NCBI GenBank assembly: GCA_030267565.1
Contig: BRXU01000004.1
Coordinates: forward strand, 7,456,001-7,520,000
Direction of reading: 5' to 3'
DNA length: 64,000 nt
Origin: Pleodorina starrii
Lineage: Eukaryota; Chlorophyta; Chlorophyceae; Chlamydomonadales; Volvocaceae
Part shown: piece by piece, positions 36,801-48,300 of the stretch
Layout: each line of letters starts with the position of its first letter
How positions within the stretch are numbered: position 1 is the first letter of the stretch
The notes under the pieces: model-generated
Database searches by the model: none
Seen by the model: the letters and a program-made list of their open reading frames with translations, nothing else
What the model was told of the DNA's origin: nothing
Program-made: the position numbers and the translations under genes

Positions 36801-37960
36801 GCGGCAGACGGACAGGCGAGAGTGGCACGGTGGTGGTGGTGGCGGGTTGATGGTGGTGGTTAGGGGGCCTTCGTGGGGGTATCGGGACGGGTAACGGAGC
36901 ACGACACGACGCGACGAGACGCCCGGTCCCTCAGACGGACAGGCAGCGGGATGCGGGGGAAGTTCGGGTTCGTCTCTCGGACTCCCGCCTCCCCTCCTTT
37001 TCCCCGCTTCGACTCGCTCTCGGTCCCTCCCTCCGTCCTTGACTCATCTGCGCTCCGACCCGCCCACCCGCCCACCCGCCCACTCAGCCACCCAGCCACC
37101 CGCCCACTCAGCCACCCACCCACCCGCCATTTGCGCGTCCCTCATTTTCTCCAGTATATCCAGCTGCAGCGAGGTGGGCAGTGTGGACAGCACCGCCGGG
37201 TCGATGGAGCTGACATCCTCCGGCAGCACCATCAGAGAAGACAGCAGCTCATCGTCCTCATCATCATCATCATCATCTGCATCGCCGTCTGCCACCTCAA
37301 CCACCTCGACCCCACGGCCGTCAGCCCCGGCGCCGGCACCGGTCCCGGCAGCGGCAGCGGCGGCGCGGCGGGTGGCCGCACCGGCAGCAGCGGCGGCGCC
37401 GCCTCCACCGCCGCCGCCGGGGGTGGCGTATCTGCGGTGCTCATGCGCCACGTAGCCACCGGCTGTTGGCAGCGCAGCGATTCAGTGGAGGGCGGGCAGT
37501 GGAGGACTCAGGGAGCTCATGGGTGTGATGATTGTGGTGGTGGCGGTGGTGGTGGACCCGTGCCGTCCTGCCTTTCGCGCCTTCAACCCCGCCCCTTAAT
37601 CAGCCCAAACCCGAACCCTTGCCCCGCGCCCCCGACCCCGGCCCCGCCCTCCCCAACGGGCCCCACCGTTCGGGTCGTATCTCATCCCCGCAGTCGGATC
37701 GAGATCCTCCACATCCCCCTCCTCCTCCTCCTCCTCCTCCTCCTCAGCCAGAGCCGCCGCAATCGCCGCCGCGTCCGCCTCAGACAACACCCCCTGTCCC
37801 GCGCCGTCGCCGGCGCCGCCGCTGCCGCCGCCACCCCAGTCCTCAGCACTGCCGTACGCGCCAGTCCCACCGCCGTACGCGCCGGTTCCGCCGCCTGCAG
37901 CGGCCGCGGCAATGTCAGTGGCCCCCGCCCCCGCGCCCGCCGCCTGCGTTGTAGATGGCC

Positions 37961-37991
<31 letters not shown>

Positions 37992-40775
37992 ATTCCGCTG
38001 CCGATCCCACCTCTGCTGCTGCTGCTGCTGTTGTTGCTGCTGTGTGGGTCCGTTGAGTTGTTGATCGAGCTGCCTAGCAAGCGCCTCATCCGCCTCCTGG
38101 AGCGGCAGGGGTGGAGGCGACCGAGACCGAGACCGAGACCGCGACCGCGACCGCGGCGGCGGACGCTCCCGGGCGGCCTTGCGCGCTGCACGTGCGCGTA
38201 TCGAGCCACCGGCGCCACATGGTCATCACGTCCACATCGCCAGCGGCCCGTATCCGAGGGATGCACCAGGGAGGGAGGGAGGGGAAGGGGTCATAGGGTA
38301 TTGCGCTCCTAAGGGTTTTGGGGTGAGCAGATCAGCGACTTGCGGCAGTGGCTGAGGGCGGTGCCTGAGCGCAGTGGTTGAGGGCCCGCCTCCGCTTCCC
38401 CGCTGCTCCCCCCGCTGCTCCCCGTGCTGCAGACATCCCATGTGTGTGTATGTGTGTCTGTGTGCGTGTATGGAAGGGGGTTAGAGGAGGAGCCGAGGGG
38501 GCCACCCTTCTCCTTCCCTCACGCCCACCCGCCTCAACACGCCATCCCCGACCCTGCGCCCGCGATGGGGACACCCGCGTCCCTCCTCCTCCTCCTCCTC
38601 CCCCTGCTGCTGCTGCTGCTGTTGCTGATACCGATGCATGGTGCTCGGAAGGGGCGCTCCAGCCCCGTCCACCACCCCTCCCCTCCTCACCCAGCCCCGC
38701 CCACCACCCCTCCCCTCCTCACCCAGCCACGCCGCCTCCTCCTCCCGGGTCATTGGCGTCTTGCCCTTCGCCAGCCGCCGCATCGCCGCCTCATCCTCCA
38801 CATCAATGGGCTCAGCGCCGCCGCCGCCGCCGCCTCCGCTGGTACGACCGGGGCGTTCCAAACCAGAACCCGAGGGACCCGCTCCGGAACCCGAGGGCCC
38901 GGCTCCCGAGCCGGATGGCCCGGCTCCGGAACCTGAGGGACCCGCTCCGGAACCTGATGGGCCCGCGCCTGCTGGTCCAGCAGCAGCCCCTCCAACAGCC
39001 TCCGTCGCCGCCGCTGCTGCCGCTGCTGCCGCCGCTGCCGAGGCTGTCCCCGAGGGCGCTGCTGCACCTTGAAGGGCTCGCGGGGGCTTAGCCGCACCGT
39101 TCACACTGGGCCCTGCCCCCGGGTCCTGCTGCCGCTGCTGCTGCTGCTTACCGCGCGGCAGCCCCTGTCCCGGGGCTGCGGTGGCAGTGCCGCCCCGGCC
39201 CCCCTGCTGCTGCTGTGCTTTGGCCGCTTGCAACGCCTGCGCCGCCCAACCGATTTGCGGGGTGGGAGGGCCACTGAGCCGCTGAAAGGGAGCACGGCCG
39301 CAGCAGGGGCTCACAAAGACGATGCCGCAGCGAAGGGACGGAGGCGGCGGGGGAGTCGCCGTCCACCTCGTCCCGTCCCGTTCGGCGGGTTTGTGCAGCT
39401 CAGCGGCCGCAGCGGTGACTGTCGCAGTGGTCATAATGATGGGGTGCTGCACCCGCAAGCTTGGGGCGCTGTGTTGCTGTCACGCCTGTGACACCTCCGC
39501 ACACACCGCCCAGCCTCTGCCCAGCCTCTGCCCGGCCCGGCTCGCCCAGCCCCTCCCCCCAACAAGTCACGTCTCATCACCCGCACCACCCACACGCGCC
39601 CGCACACACCTGTACACCACCCGCATCGCCCGCAAACACCCACACGCGCCCGCATCACGTCTCATCACCCGCCCACCCTCATCACCCGCCCTCACCACCC
39701 GCCCGCCCTCACCACCCGCACCTGCTTCTTGAGCTGTGCGATGAGCAGCTTCTCCGCCGTCTTCCGCAGCACGCCCTGCTGCGCCTCTCGCCGCCGCCGC
39801 CGGGCGATGTTGGTGTGGCGCTTGAGGGCGGGGGTGGCGCCATCGAACACGAACACGGGGCGGACCCGGTGGAACAACAGCCTGGCCCGCGCCACCCCGC
39901 CCGCCCGCCCGGGGACAGCGGGGGAGGCGGGAGCGTGATGTGAGGTTTGATGGGATGTCCGCATACATGACATGATAATGATGATGGTGGTGGTGGTGGT
40001 GGTGGTGGTGGTGGGTTGCATCAGTGGCCTCCAGGGTGGGGCTGTCAATTGGATTGAATCAGTACCCGCTTCGGTGCAGCAACGCCCAAAGGCCCTTGGA
40101 CTCGGGGATGGGGTGAGTGTACATGTACACACCGGGGAGTGAAGCGGTGTAGCGGTATACCGCCTCCCTTCTGGAACGCCTTCCTTCATTTATTGAGCGC
40201 CTCCTGCAATATCATTTTCCTTATCCCCCAAGGCCCCCAGCCAGGGTGTTGGTCTGCGTTGGAGTGATGGTAACCCCCCTCTCGGCCGCCCTGTGGCCAA
40301 GTCCCCCACCTGCAGATGCGCCGGAAGAAGCCCAGCAGGTGCGCGTTGCGCATCATGTCGCCCTTATCATCCCGCATGGCCTTCATGAACTGGAATAGCC
40401 AGATGGATGCATCTGGGGGGCGCAGGTGAAAGGGTCCGACAGCGAGATGTTGGGGTGTTGCGGATGCAGCGGAACATCCCGTCGCGTGCAAGGCATAGTT
40501 GGTGAACGCAACGGTTTGACATAGACGGCAGTCACAAAAGGGATGCCCTTATGGAACCAAGCAGAACAGGGCATGACGCCTGCTTTGCACAAAGCGTCAT
40601 GCCGAGCGACAGACAGGCACATGCGCCGCTGGCACGGTTCCGCGGTGAGCAGGTCCCTCTGGCCGCCCTGCAGTGTCATGTGATCACCTATAGCGAGACG
40701 CTTGTTTGCAATCGCCTCGATATTGACGCGCCGGCCGACCGGCTCCAGCAGGTTCCACAGGCCTTTGACACCCAT
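25503..40775 (-). CDS. XPG: XPG / RAD2 / UVH3 structure-specific DNA repair endonuclease
   Basis: Fifteen exons (40688-40775, 40310-40412, 39722-39881, 38723-39281, 37667-38185, 37124-37462, 36605-36762, 35647-36343, 31308-33976, 29106-29210, 28533-28654, 28113-28369, 27587-27785, 27109-27296, 25503-26704) join in phase to 2454 aa. The N nuclease region is [30 protein letters not shown] and [15 protein letters not shown]. The I region is [38 protein letters not shown] and [20 protein letters not shown]. Together they carry the acidic metal ligands (Asp of DASIW and FVFDG, Glu/Asp of MEAEAQ and TDDND, Asp of GSDYTEG). A FEN-like C region follows ([30 protein letters not shown]). The enzyme makes the 3' incision in nucleotide excision repair and binds TFIIH. 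The spacer between N and I regions (about 1700 aa; Ala/Gln/acidic) and a 400-aa Gly/Arg/acidic tail make it roughly twice the human length. No clear PCNA-binding box was seen. Confidence 0.95.
27051..27090 (+). repeat. Intronic conserved element, copy D
   Basis: CCCCGTCCCTTCGCTGCGGT, then ATC and a T-rich run. It is in XPG intron 26705-27108, antisense to XPG, with its T-rich end 18 nt from the 5' splice site. Confidence 0.75.
27508..27545 (+). repeat. Intronic conserved element, copy G (diverged 3' half)
   Basis: GACGCCTCCGTCCCATCGCC, then GCATACCGCGG. It is in XPG intron 27297-27586, antisense to XPG, 41 nt from the 5' splice site. The T-run half is lost. Confidence 0.55.
28433..28453 (+). 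repeat. Interstitial telomere-like tract (TTTTAGGG type)
   Basis: TTTTTAGGGTTTTAAGGG lies inside XPG intron 28370-28532. It is close to two units of the Chlamydomonas telomere repeat TTTTAGGG, with one A added. Confidence 0.6.
29311..31296 (+). repeat. Approx. 2-kb AATC/GATC tetranucleotide satellite in XPG intron
   Basis: Almost the whole XPG intron 29211-31307 is a 4-bp-period array of AATC with frequent GATC variants, rarely ATTC, AACC or AATT. In all three frames of one strand it reads as [12 protein letters not shown]-type repeats, which explains the 203-codon open frame at 30116-30727. That frame is not a gene. Higher-order duplications are present: a block of about 190 bp at 29405-29595 recurs without gaps at 31029-31219 (offset 1624), and a shorter block ending GAATGTATTAATC recurs at offset 204 (29821 and 30025). 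Confidence 0.95.
31986..32033 (-). repeat. CAG/CTG trinucleotide run, polyGln in XPG spacer
   Basis: About 16 uninterrupted CAG codons on the minus strand within XPG exon 9. They encode a polyglutamine run, followed by an alternating Glu-Arg segment (EREREREV). It is likely length-polymorphic. Confidence 0.9.
34330..35575 (+). repeat. Composite 8-bp / 6-bp minisatellite in XPG intron
   Basis: Lies in XPG intron 33977-35646. Three zones can be seen. Zone 34330-34880 mixes CCCATAGA with CCCATGGG/CCCATAT palindromic variants. Zone 34880-35335 is nearly pure CCCATAGA octamers. Zone 35335-35570 is nearly pure CCCAGA hexamers, ending in CCCAGATC and CCCACA variants. The hexamer equals the octamer minus TA. 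All frames stay open, giving [12 protein letters not shown] and VW/GS runs on the minus strand that are continuous with exon 8 but are intronic. Confidence 0.95.
36478..36532 (+). repeat. Interstitial telomere-like tract (CCCTAAAA type)
   Basis: ACCCATAAAACCCTAAAACC and, after degenerate units, AACCCTAAAAA. It lies in XPG intron 36344-36604 and matches the CCCTAAAA complement of the algal telomere repeat with scattered changes. Confidence 0.65.
38669..38728 (-). repeat. 32-bp-offset tandem duplication over XPG intron 4 donor site
   Basis: A 28-bp segment containing the 5' splice site (GGCTGG|GTGAGG on the minus strand) is perfectly repeated at 38669-38696 and 38701-38728. Two equal donors 32 nt apart result. 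The upstream one (exon end 38723) keeps the frame, while use of the other would shift it. Confidence 0.8.
39310..39346 (-). repeat. Intronic conserved element, copy E
   Basis: On the minus strand: CCTCCGTCCCTTCGCTGCGG, then CATCGTCTTTGTGAG. It is in XPG intron 39282-39721, sense orientation, 28 nt before the 3' splice site. Confidence 0.75.
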
Positions 40776-42396
40776 GTCGCTTCCAGCAGTGCACTATAAA
40801 TTTAAGCATTCGCAGGATACGTTTTCTCTGCAGGATTATAGCATTTTCTGCCGCCGGTGCTGCTGCTGCTTTGTGTCATAAACAAAAGTCACGGACTCCA
40901 TTCATATGCGCATGAGGCAGTAGGTCGTAATGCCAGCTACTTATTCATGAGCTTCATTTTTGCACGTCTGCCCTGAACGCACGCGGACATCGCTTGCCCT
41001 GCTATGCGTGCGATGCCGTGCACCACTTGGGCTGCCGTATCTCGAACAGCCCTTTTCCGCACTTCGTTTGTCTGCAAAAGGGGATAATCGTTACTGCCAA
41101 CACTTGTGTCAGATTGTGTAAATCTCGTCTCGGTACGCCCCACGTGTCCGTTCTCCGGCATACACAGTCGAAACGCGGGCAGTACCCCTCGAGCTTCTCT
41201 CTTTCCATATTTGAAACCAGCGGAACCTCTCGATTCCCACTCCACATTGCAAGGTTGCAATGACCAGAACACGTTTTAAATATGACCTCAAACCGCAATT
41301 CCCACGGTTGTCGTGCAGTTTGAGGGCAGCCCCATGGCAGCCCTGCAAGTTGAACTCGCATTTCGTCGAGCGCTACGTTGGCAGGAAGCGCGTGCTCGAC
41401 CAAAGGCTAGGGCTCTTCGTAATGCGGCAATCGCCCGATTAAGGGCTTCCGCGTTGCAGGTGTAGCTGGTAACTCTGGATTCCCAGGTCGCCAGCGGCAA
41501 CACGTCCCGCAAGTGGGATGCAGTAGGAAGCTCCAGGCGATTGGCTTTTTGCCCCCCGCACTGCAGCCCGGGGCCCGGAGGCGGACCACAGCCCCCACTT
41601 CCACGCCCCTCTGAGCAGCATCCCGAGGGGTGCACGGCTCGACGCGTCGACTGCAGCACTGATTTCGACAAGCCGAGGGATTGCCGGTGTCAGCCCAGCC
41701 TGAGTGTGCCCACGGGGGTCCGGACTGGCGCGATGTTTCGGATGAACAACTTTCATCACTTTTACACACACGGATAGTGGATCCCAGGTGGACCCGAAGG
41801 CTCGCCGATCTATTGGCGTTTCCTGACTCACGAGAAGCTGCTTTCGTTTTCTCTACCGAGTAAATTGCAATTAAGCTTCGCATGGTTGCCACAGTTCGCA
41901 GTTGAATAATAATTGGTTGCCAAACCGCGCGATGGATTTGGGTGCTGAAACAGGAAGAATGCAGCCGGCCCGTTGTATGCGGTCATGGGCCTGGGGCACC
42001 GCATGGCACCGCAACTGATCTACTGATCTACTGGTGTAGGGACTTAACGGCGCCGGTTGCCGGTTGGGGCGCCGGCGAGTCCTCGTCGTCGTGGTAACTT
42101 CGTCGAGGCATCGACCCGCCGACGGTTGCGACGGTTGCGACGGTCAGCGACGGCCGGTGTTGCGCTGATTGGAACCCTTGGCGTGTCGTATGTCTAGGCA
42201 TCGTCTCCCTATGCAATAAGTATCACCAATCAATCGACCATACATAAGCCGCATGATTGTTGCTGCTGTGTTGCACCGCTACACTTTCAACGGCTACAGT
42301 CGTGCGGGCAGCCAAAAAGCATTCAGTTTTTTGTGCGCATTTGCCTGCCTTCAACGTACGTTATTTTCCATTAAAGATTTAAGCAAGCGAGTAAAC
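40776..42396. other. Divergent intergenic region, XPG (-) / cell-wall gene (+)
   Basis: About 1.6 kb between two start codons facing apart, AT-richer than the exons. A CTATAAATTTAAG box lies at 40792-40804. A short open frame at about 41297-41457 (+) reads VELAFRRALRWQEARARPKA and continues Arg/Ala-rich to a TAG. Its codons do not have the GC third-position bias of neighbouring genes and no flanking exons were found, so it is not called a gene. GGTTGCGAC repeats lie near 42122-42145. Confidence 0.5.
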
Positions 42397-45300
42397 ATGC
42401 CGCGCATGAATGGAGCACCGTCGGTTTTGGTGCTGTTGGTCGTCTGGCTAGGGGCACTTTGCCGTTGCCCTACCTTCGTCCTTGCCCTGGACAAAACCTC
42501 GCAGCCCCCACCGTCGCTAGATGAGGAGAACCCTCCGCCGTACGATTTCGAGTACGCACCGCCATCTCCTCTGCCCCCTTCGCCTCCGCCTCCGTCCCCT
42601 TCGCCTCCTCCTCCTCCTTGTCCGTCTCCTTCGCCTCCCCCTCCCTCCCCTTCGCCTCCCCCTCCGTCCCCTTCGCCTCCACCCCCTCGAATCAAGTAAG
42701 GCCTGAGGACTTGGCTCCACCCACATTTTTGCCCCACTGTCCCCGCGCCCACCTGTGTGTCATCAAAATTACCCACTTACGTGTTTTTGCGACTTCCGTC
42801 GTTTCTCGGACCACGACGTGCATCAGCCAACCCAATCTAACCCTCCTCTAACCTTCCTACACTCTCTCCACACCCCCCCCACACACACACACTCTCCCTC
42901 AACCAGGAAGCGGCCGCCGCCCTCGCTGCCCTCGCTCCCTTCGACGCCTCCTCCGTCCCCTTCGCCCCTTCCGCCTCCACCCCCCAAGTGAGTCCGCCCC
43001 GGCGCGCATACTAACACTAATATTTGCGCTGGGACCTGTGCGCGAACATCAGAAAGCTGAGCGTGAGCGCCCCCAAAAGTTGCCCTCCACACCCCGGTCA
43101 TACATACATGCATGCACGCACGCGGATCGCGCAATGCCGACCTCACCTCCCTGAACGAAGGTTCTGTTCGCCATCAAGCAACCCGAAGTTGACTCCTTTG
43201 TTCCCCGGATCAGGGGATCAGGGGCTCATGTTTGGGGGGGCGATCTCTGCGCTGCATGACTGTCTTGGTTGTTGCCGTACATCGGGCTCCAGAATCCAGA
43301 GCTCCAGACCCGTTGGAGGGTCATTTGGAGGGTTTTGGGGGCCGGGGGAGCTTGCGGGGCCGCACACTGCGACGGAACGCAACGGCGAACAACGGCGCAA
43401 AAGACGTACCTGGCTGACCCGCCCCCTTCCCCCCTCAAACTGATCCTTCGACAAATCCTATCAGGAAGCAGCGGCCTCCCCCACCTTCGCCTCCCCCCCC
43501 TTCGCCGCTCCCTCCGACGACGCCTCCGCCGCCTGCACTACGCAAGTAAGTGCTGTGCGGAGTTACATCAGCAGCACGTGTGCCGTACGTTACGGTTGGT
43601 GCTTGGATTGGTGTCCCCTTACTACTTGGGTTGCCTTTCTAGCAGTTCTGTGACGGCCCTTTTTGAAACCCGACGGACTCCCCGCAGGAAGCGGCCGCCG
43701 CCCCCGCCTCCGTTGCCGACTCCCCTCCCACCGCCGCCGTCGCCGCCGTCGCCGCGCCCGCCGCCGCCTCCGCCGTCGCCGCCGCCGCCCCGCGTGCCAA
43801 ACCCGCCGCCGCCGTACCCTCCGGAGAGCCTCGTGGTACGTCACCAAAAGAATTGGATTCTTATCTGTTGCGGCCTGGGCTGTGTACGGACACGATATTT
43901 TCGTCCCTATGTGTGCATGAGATTCCTTCTTTGTGTGTTGAACATACCGAAACTGTCATACGGTAACATTCGTCCATCCACCCACCCGCCGACCGGCAAG
44001 CCTGGATACACCGGCCCCTGGATGTCGATGACTGCGGGATCTCTGCCCGTTTGACATTTGCCCCTGGAAGGACAGTTCTTGAAACAACAAGCCGCAGCAA
44101 AACATTTTGCAGTCGGCGTTGTCACAGCGAGCATCATCGTCCAGACCCGGGCTCTTGCTCCTTTGCCTCCCGGGATTCATCTCACCGTATAACAGCATAA
44201 AAGCATGCTCCCCCCTCCGCCACCTCGCCCCTCCGCCGCCCCTCTCCGCCCCTCGCTCCTCCCCTGCCCTCAGGTGGCCGATGCGCCCTTCCCCTGCGCC
44301 TCCGTGACACTGTACGGCGCCGACTTCCGCTCGCGGCGCTTCGTCTTCCCGCCCACGCCGGACCCGCTCGCTGCCGACATTCCGGGCGTTGGCTACACTA
44401 TCGAGATTGTGGAGGTGGGGCCTCGCGGTCAGGGGCGGCAGGGGCGAGGTCGGCTGTCACCCTAAACCCAGCGAGATGCCGAAGGGCCGCCTTGCTCACT
44501 GAGTCCGCGCCCGTCCAGAGACCCGCTGCGTTGCTGAGAGATACGCTACCTCAGCATGTGCTACTGTGCCCGTTGCTTTATCCTGAAGGTTGATTTAACA
44601 AGTTGGCTTGAACTACCGTATGAACCGCATGTGCCGTATGTAACGTAAGTGAGGGGCGAGTAAAACCCTAACACCCTAAAAAAACCCTAAAACCCTAAAA
44701 CCAACCCACTTTAACACCCTAAAACAACCCTGAGCTGAAGGGTGGGTACGACTGCCATCAGCGGTTACCCTTCATATCATCATATGCGTGCCTCAACTCT
44801 CAAACCGCAACAAATGCCTCCACGGGTCCCTGTCCTGCCCTCCCCGCCACATCACATCACAGACAGCTGGAGTGACGCGGGTGCTGTCCGTCGCCGTATG
44901 TACGGCAGCGGAGCCTTGCACCACCCCCGGCGCCGCCGAGTCGGACACCGGGGAGGGCACAGTGACCTTCCTTACGTCCGGCGGAGGTGCAGTGTACGGC
45001 AACGGTAACCGCCTGAAAGTCACGGGGTCGCTGTACCCCCGGGGCATCTTCGTGACGGCGAGCTCGGACGGCAGCTACAACAGCTACTCGGTCGAGGTAC
45101 GGAAGTACGGAAGTACGGCCGCCAGATGTCCGTGCAGCGCTGCACCCCCGCACGCGCGCATTTCCCGCGCATTCGCTTTGCCCACCTGGGCCCACGCCCA
45201 CTCCATTTCCGTTACTGTCACTACACAGTTATTCATTCATTCATTCATTGCCGCTACCACGATGACGACTCACTCCCGGATGTCGGAGTCTTAATGACTG

Positions 45301-48300
45301 ACTTACGGAAGCCACCCGCGACTCTACTGCCATGCAGCCTTCAACTGCTGTTTCCTTGGTATGGTGATGAGTCAGACAGTCAGTCCTTTCTCCTCCTCCT
45401 CGTAACGGGAGACGTGACCAGGGAGCCCCGCCTCGCCTTCCTCTCTCTTCCGTCCACCCCTGCCCGCAGCTCTGCACCGTCCTGCCCCAGGACGCCGCTT
45501 GCTCCAACTTCTTCGGCGTCATGTCACTGCTCCGACCCGCCGACGCGCTGCCCTCGGAAGCCGACCCCGGCGAGTACTACGGTGCCGTACGCTCGTCCTT
45601 TCCCTGGACCGCCCGCCACGCGCAGCTCGCCGCCGCCGCCGCCGACTCGCCGGGGAGGGTCCTCAGCTCAGGCTGTACGTCGCCGCCGGGCATGGACGAA
45701 AAGACGAGGACGGTGGTGTTTTCCTGGGACTGGGACTTCGACGCCCTGCCGCCCTCCCTGGCCGAGAGCGGCTTCGTGGCTGTGTTCCGCCGCTACCCTC
45801 TCACCAGGATGTGGCCCGGCAGCTACAGCCTCACATTCTCCAGACATCCGAATGTGCGTCTGGCGGTGATTGTGAGGTTCAGGGACGGCAATCCGGACGT
45901 GGCGGGCACGGCGGATGAAGTGCGGGAGGTGGTGGCCGCGGCGGAGAACTCGACGCTCGTGATTCCGTCGGGAGGCAGCGACGTCCGCGACCTCACCTTC
46001 GTGTACCTGGTGCCTCCCAAATTGCAGCTGGGCAATATATCCGCGATGAGCGCCGCGGTGGCCATGACCTGGCGGCAGTCGCCGCCGTCGCCGCCGCCGT
46101 CGGCACGGCTGCCTCGGCCGCCCGGCGGCAATGCGGCAAATTCTCCGTCTTCCAGCCTTTCGCCCCCTTCCAGGTCCCTGCTGAGTCCTCCGCCTTCGCC
46201 GCCGCAGCCGCCCCTCGCACCGAGCCCGCCGCCGCCCTACCCGCCCGAGGAGCTCACGGTAAGCCGCCGCGCCTTTGGCCGCTGACGTTTTGCGGATGTC
46301 GATCTTACCGCTGATGTCCGTTGGACATGTATACGTTTATATATCGTGCGTAACAGCCCGCCCTAATGGACCTGTACGACACATACCGTTTTCACGTGCA
46401 ACCGCGTGTGACGCACCGTGCCGCACTTTAACTCCCCATTCGCAAGCTGTCCTGCACGCCTCGTTCCAGGACACTGCTACGAGGCTACAAGGCTGCTAGT
46501 AAAGCTTTTTCTCCGGGCCTCTCCAACCCCAGGTTGTGCTCCCGCTTCTCTGTTCCGGTGGCATCCCCAGACACCTTCACATCATCCCCGTTTCCCCCTC
46601 CGCCCCCCCCCACCCCCTCAGCCCACCCCCCCACCCCCTCGCCCCACTCCCCTGCCCTGCCCTCAGGTAGCCGATGCGCCCTTCCCCTGCGCCTCCGTGA
46701 CACTGTACGGCGCCGACTTCCGCTCGCGGCGCTTCGTCTTCCCGCCCACGCCGGACCCCGGGGCGACCAACATGTCGGGATTCGGATACACAGTGGAGGT
46801 GAGGCGCCAGCCAGCCGCTAGCCGCCCAGAGCGGTTTGACGTACCGGTACCGGTACCGGTAATGCAAAGGGTCCGTGCCGCTGTCGCTGTCGCCTGCTGT
46901 CGACCGCTGCTGCTGCTGCCATCCACTAAACGAACGCACCGCCGGCTGCTAGCGCTTTAGGCGCCAACAACCCGCCGTGCTGCCTAGACACTTCGCTCAG
47001 CCTCCCACCGACTGAAGTACGGTATAAGCCTTAGCCCAAACTACCCACGGGCTTCCGGGGACCGCTTCCGCGCCCCCCATAAAAAACCACAAACGCCTGT
47101 GCAGACTAGCTTGCCGTGGTTGGACAGCATATACGAAGATACCGGTACGATGGCGGGGGACGAACGCGCCTTCTGGAGCATCTTCTCTTCTACCCCCAAG
47201 AAACCGTTTTTCCGTTTTACCTCTTTCATAGGTAGCGCCGCTTTGCCATCTGATCTGACCTACCCCGCGCGCCGCCTCCGCAGGTCTCCGGTCTGAAACG
47301 CACGCGGCCCGTCGCCGTGTGCGTGTCAGCCGAGTCGTGCTCCTCTCCGGAAGCCGCAGAGGCGGGGGAGGCGTCGGGATCTACTGCCTGGATCCACCCG
47401 CCGTCAACCGCCGCCGGTGACAACAACCGCTTGTACGGCACGTACGACGGTAGTGGCAACCGCCTTCAGATAACGACAGCGGACTACCGGGCAGGCGTGT
47501 TCGTGCTGGCCAGCTCGGACGGCAGCGGCAACAGCTACTGGCTCGATGTGGGTGTGTGTACGGCAGCACGGCGAGGGCGGGCGGGGCTTCCCTGGGCGCA
47601 TTGGCCATCGGGCTTCCTGCGACGGCCCGCGACAACCTATCCTGTGTTGTGCCCCGGGTTCGCACCTTGCGTGAGCCTGGACACGCGTGTGATGTGTCTT
47701 TCATTCATCCATTCACCAGTCCGCAGTCCGCACACAACTCTCGACTTTTGCTTGCTTCTTACGCAGGTCTGCACCCGCGTACCGCCCGGTGCGAACTGCT
47801 CCGACTTCTTCGGCGTCATGACGCTGATCCGGCCCGCGGACGCGTGGCCCTCTGAGGCCAACCTGACGGGGCCGTACGGTGCCGTACGCTCGTCCACGGG
47901 CTGGTCTTCCGCGGCGGCGCAGCTCGCCGCCGCATCCTCCGACTCCCCGAACGCGGTACTCACCTCAGCTTGCACGCCGCCACCGGGCATCGACGCGCGA
48001 CGCAAGGTCGTGTTCTCATATGGTTGGAACTTCAGCGCCCTGCCTCCCTCCCTGTCCGAGAGCGGCTTCGTGGCCGTGTTCCGGCGCTACCCTCTCACCA
48101 GGATGTGGCCCGGCAGCTACAGCCTCACATTCTCCAGACATCCGAATGTGCGTCTGGCGGTGATTGTGAGGTTCAGGGACGGCAATCCGGACGTGGCGGG
48201 CAAGCCGGCGGGCCTGCGGGAGGTCGTGGGCGCGGGCGATGAGAGCATCTTGGACGTCCCGATGGGCAACGTTAGCGACATCACCTTTGTGTTTAGCGTG

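Noticed and set aside
41407..41892. 161-codon minus-strand frame in the XPG/cell-wall gap
   Set aside because: It has no domain, unbiased codon use and no splice partners. Competing frames on both strands are equally open.
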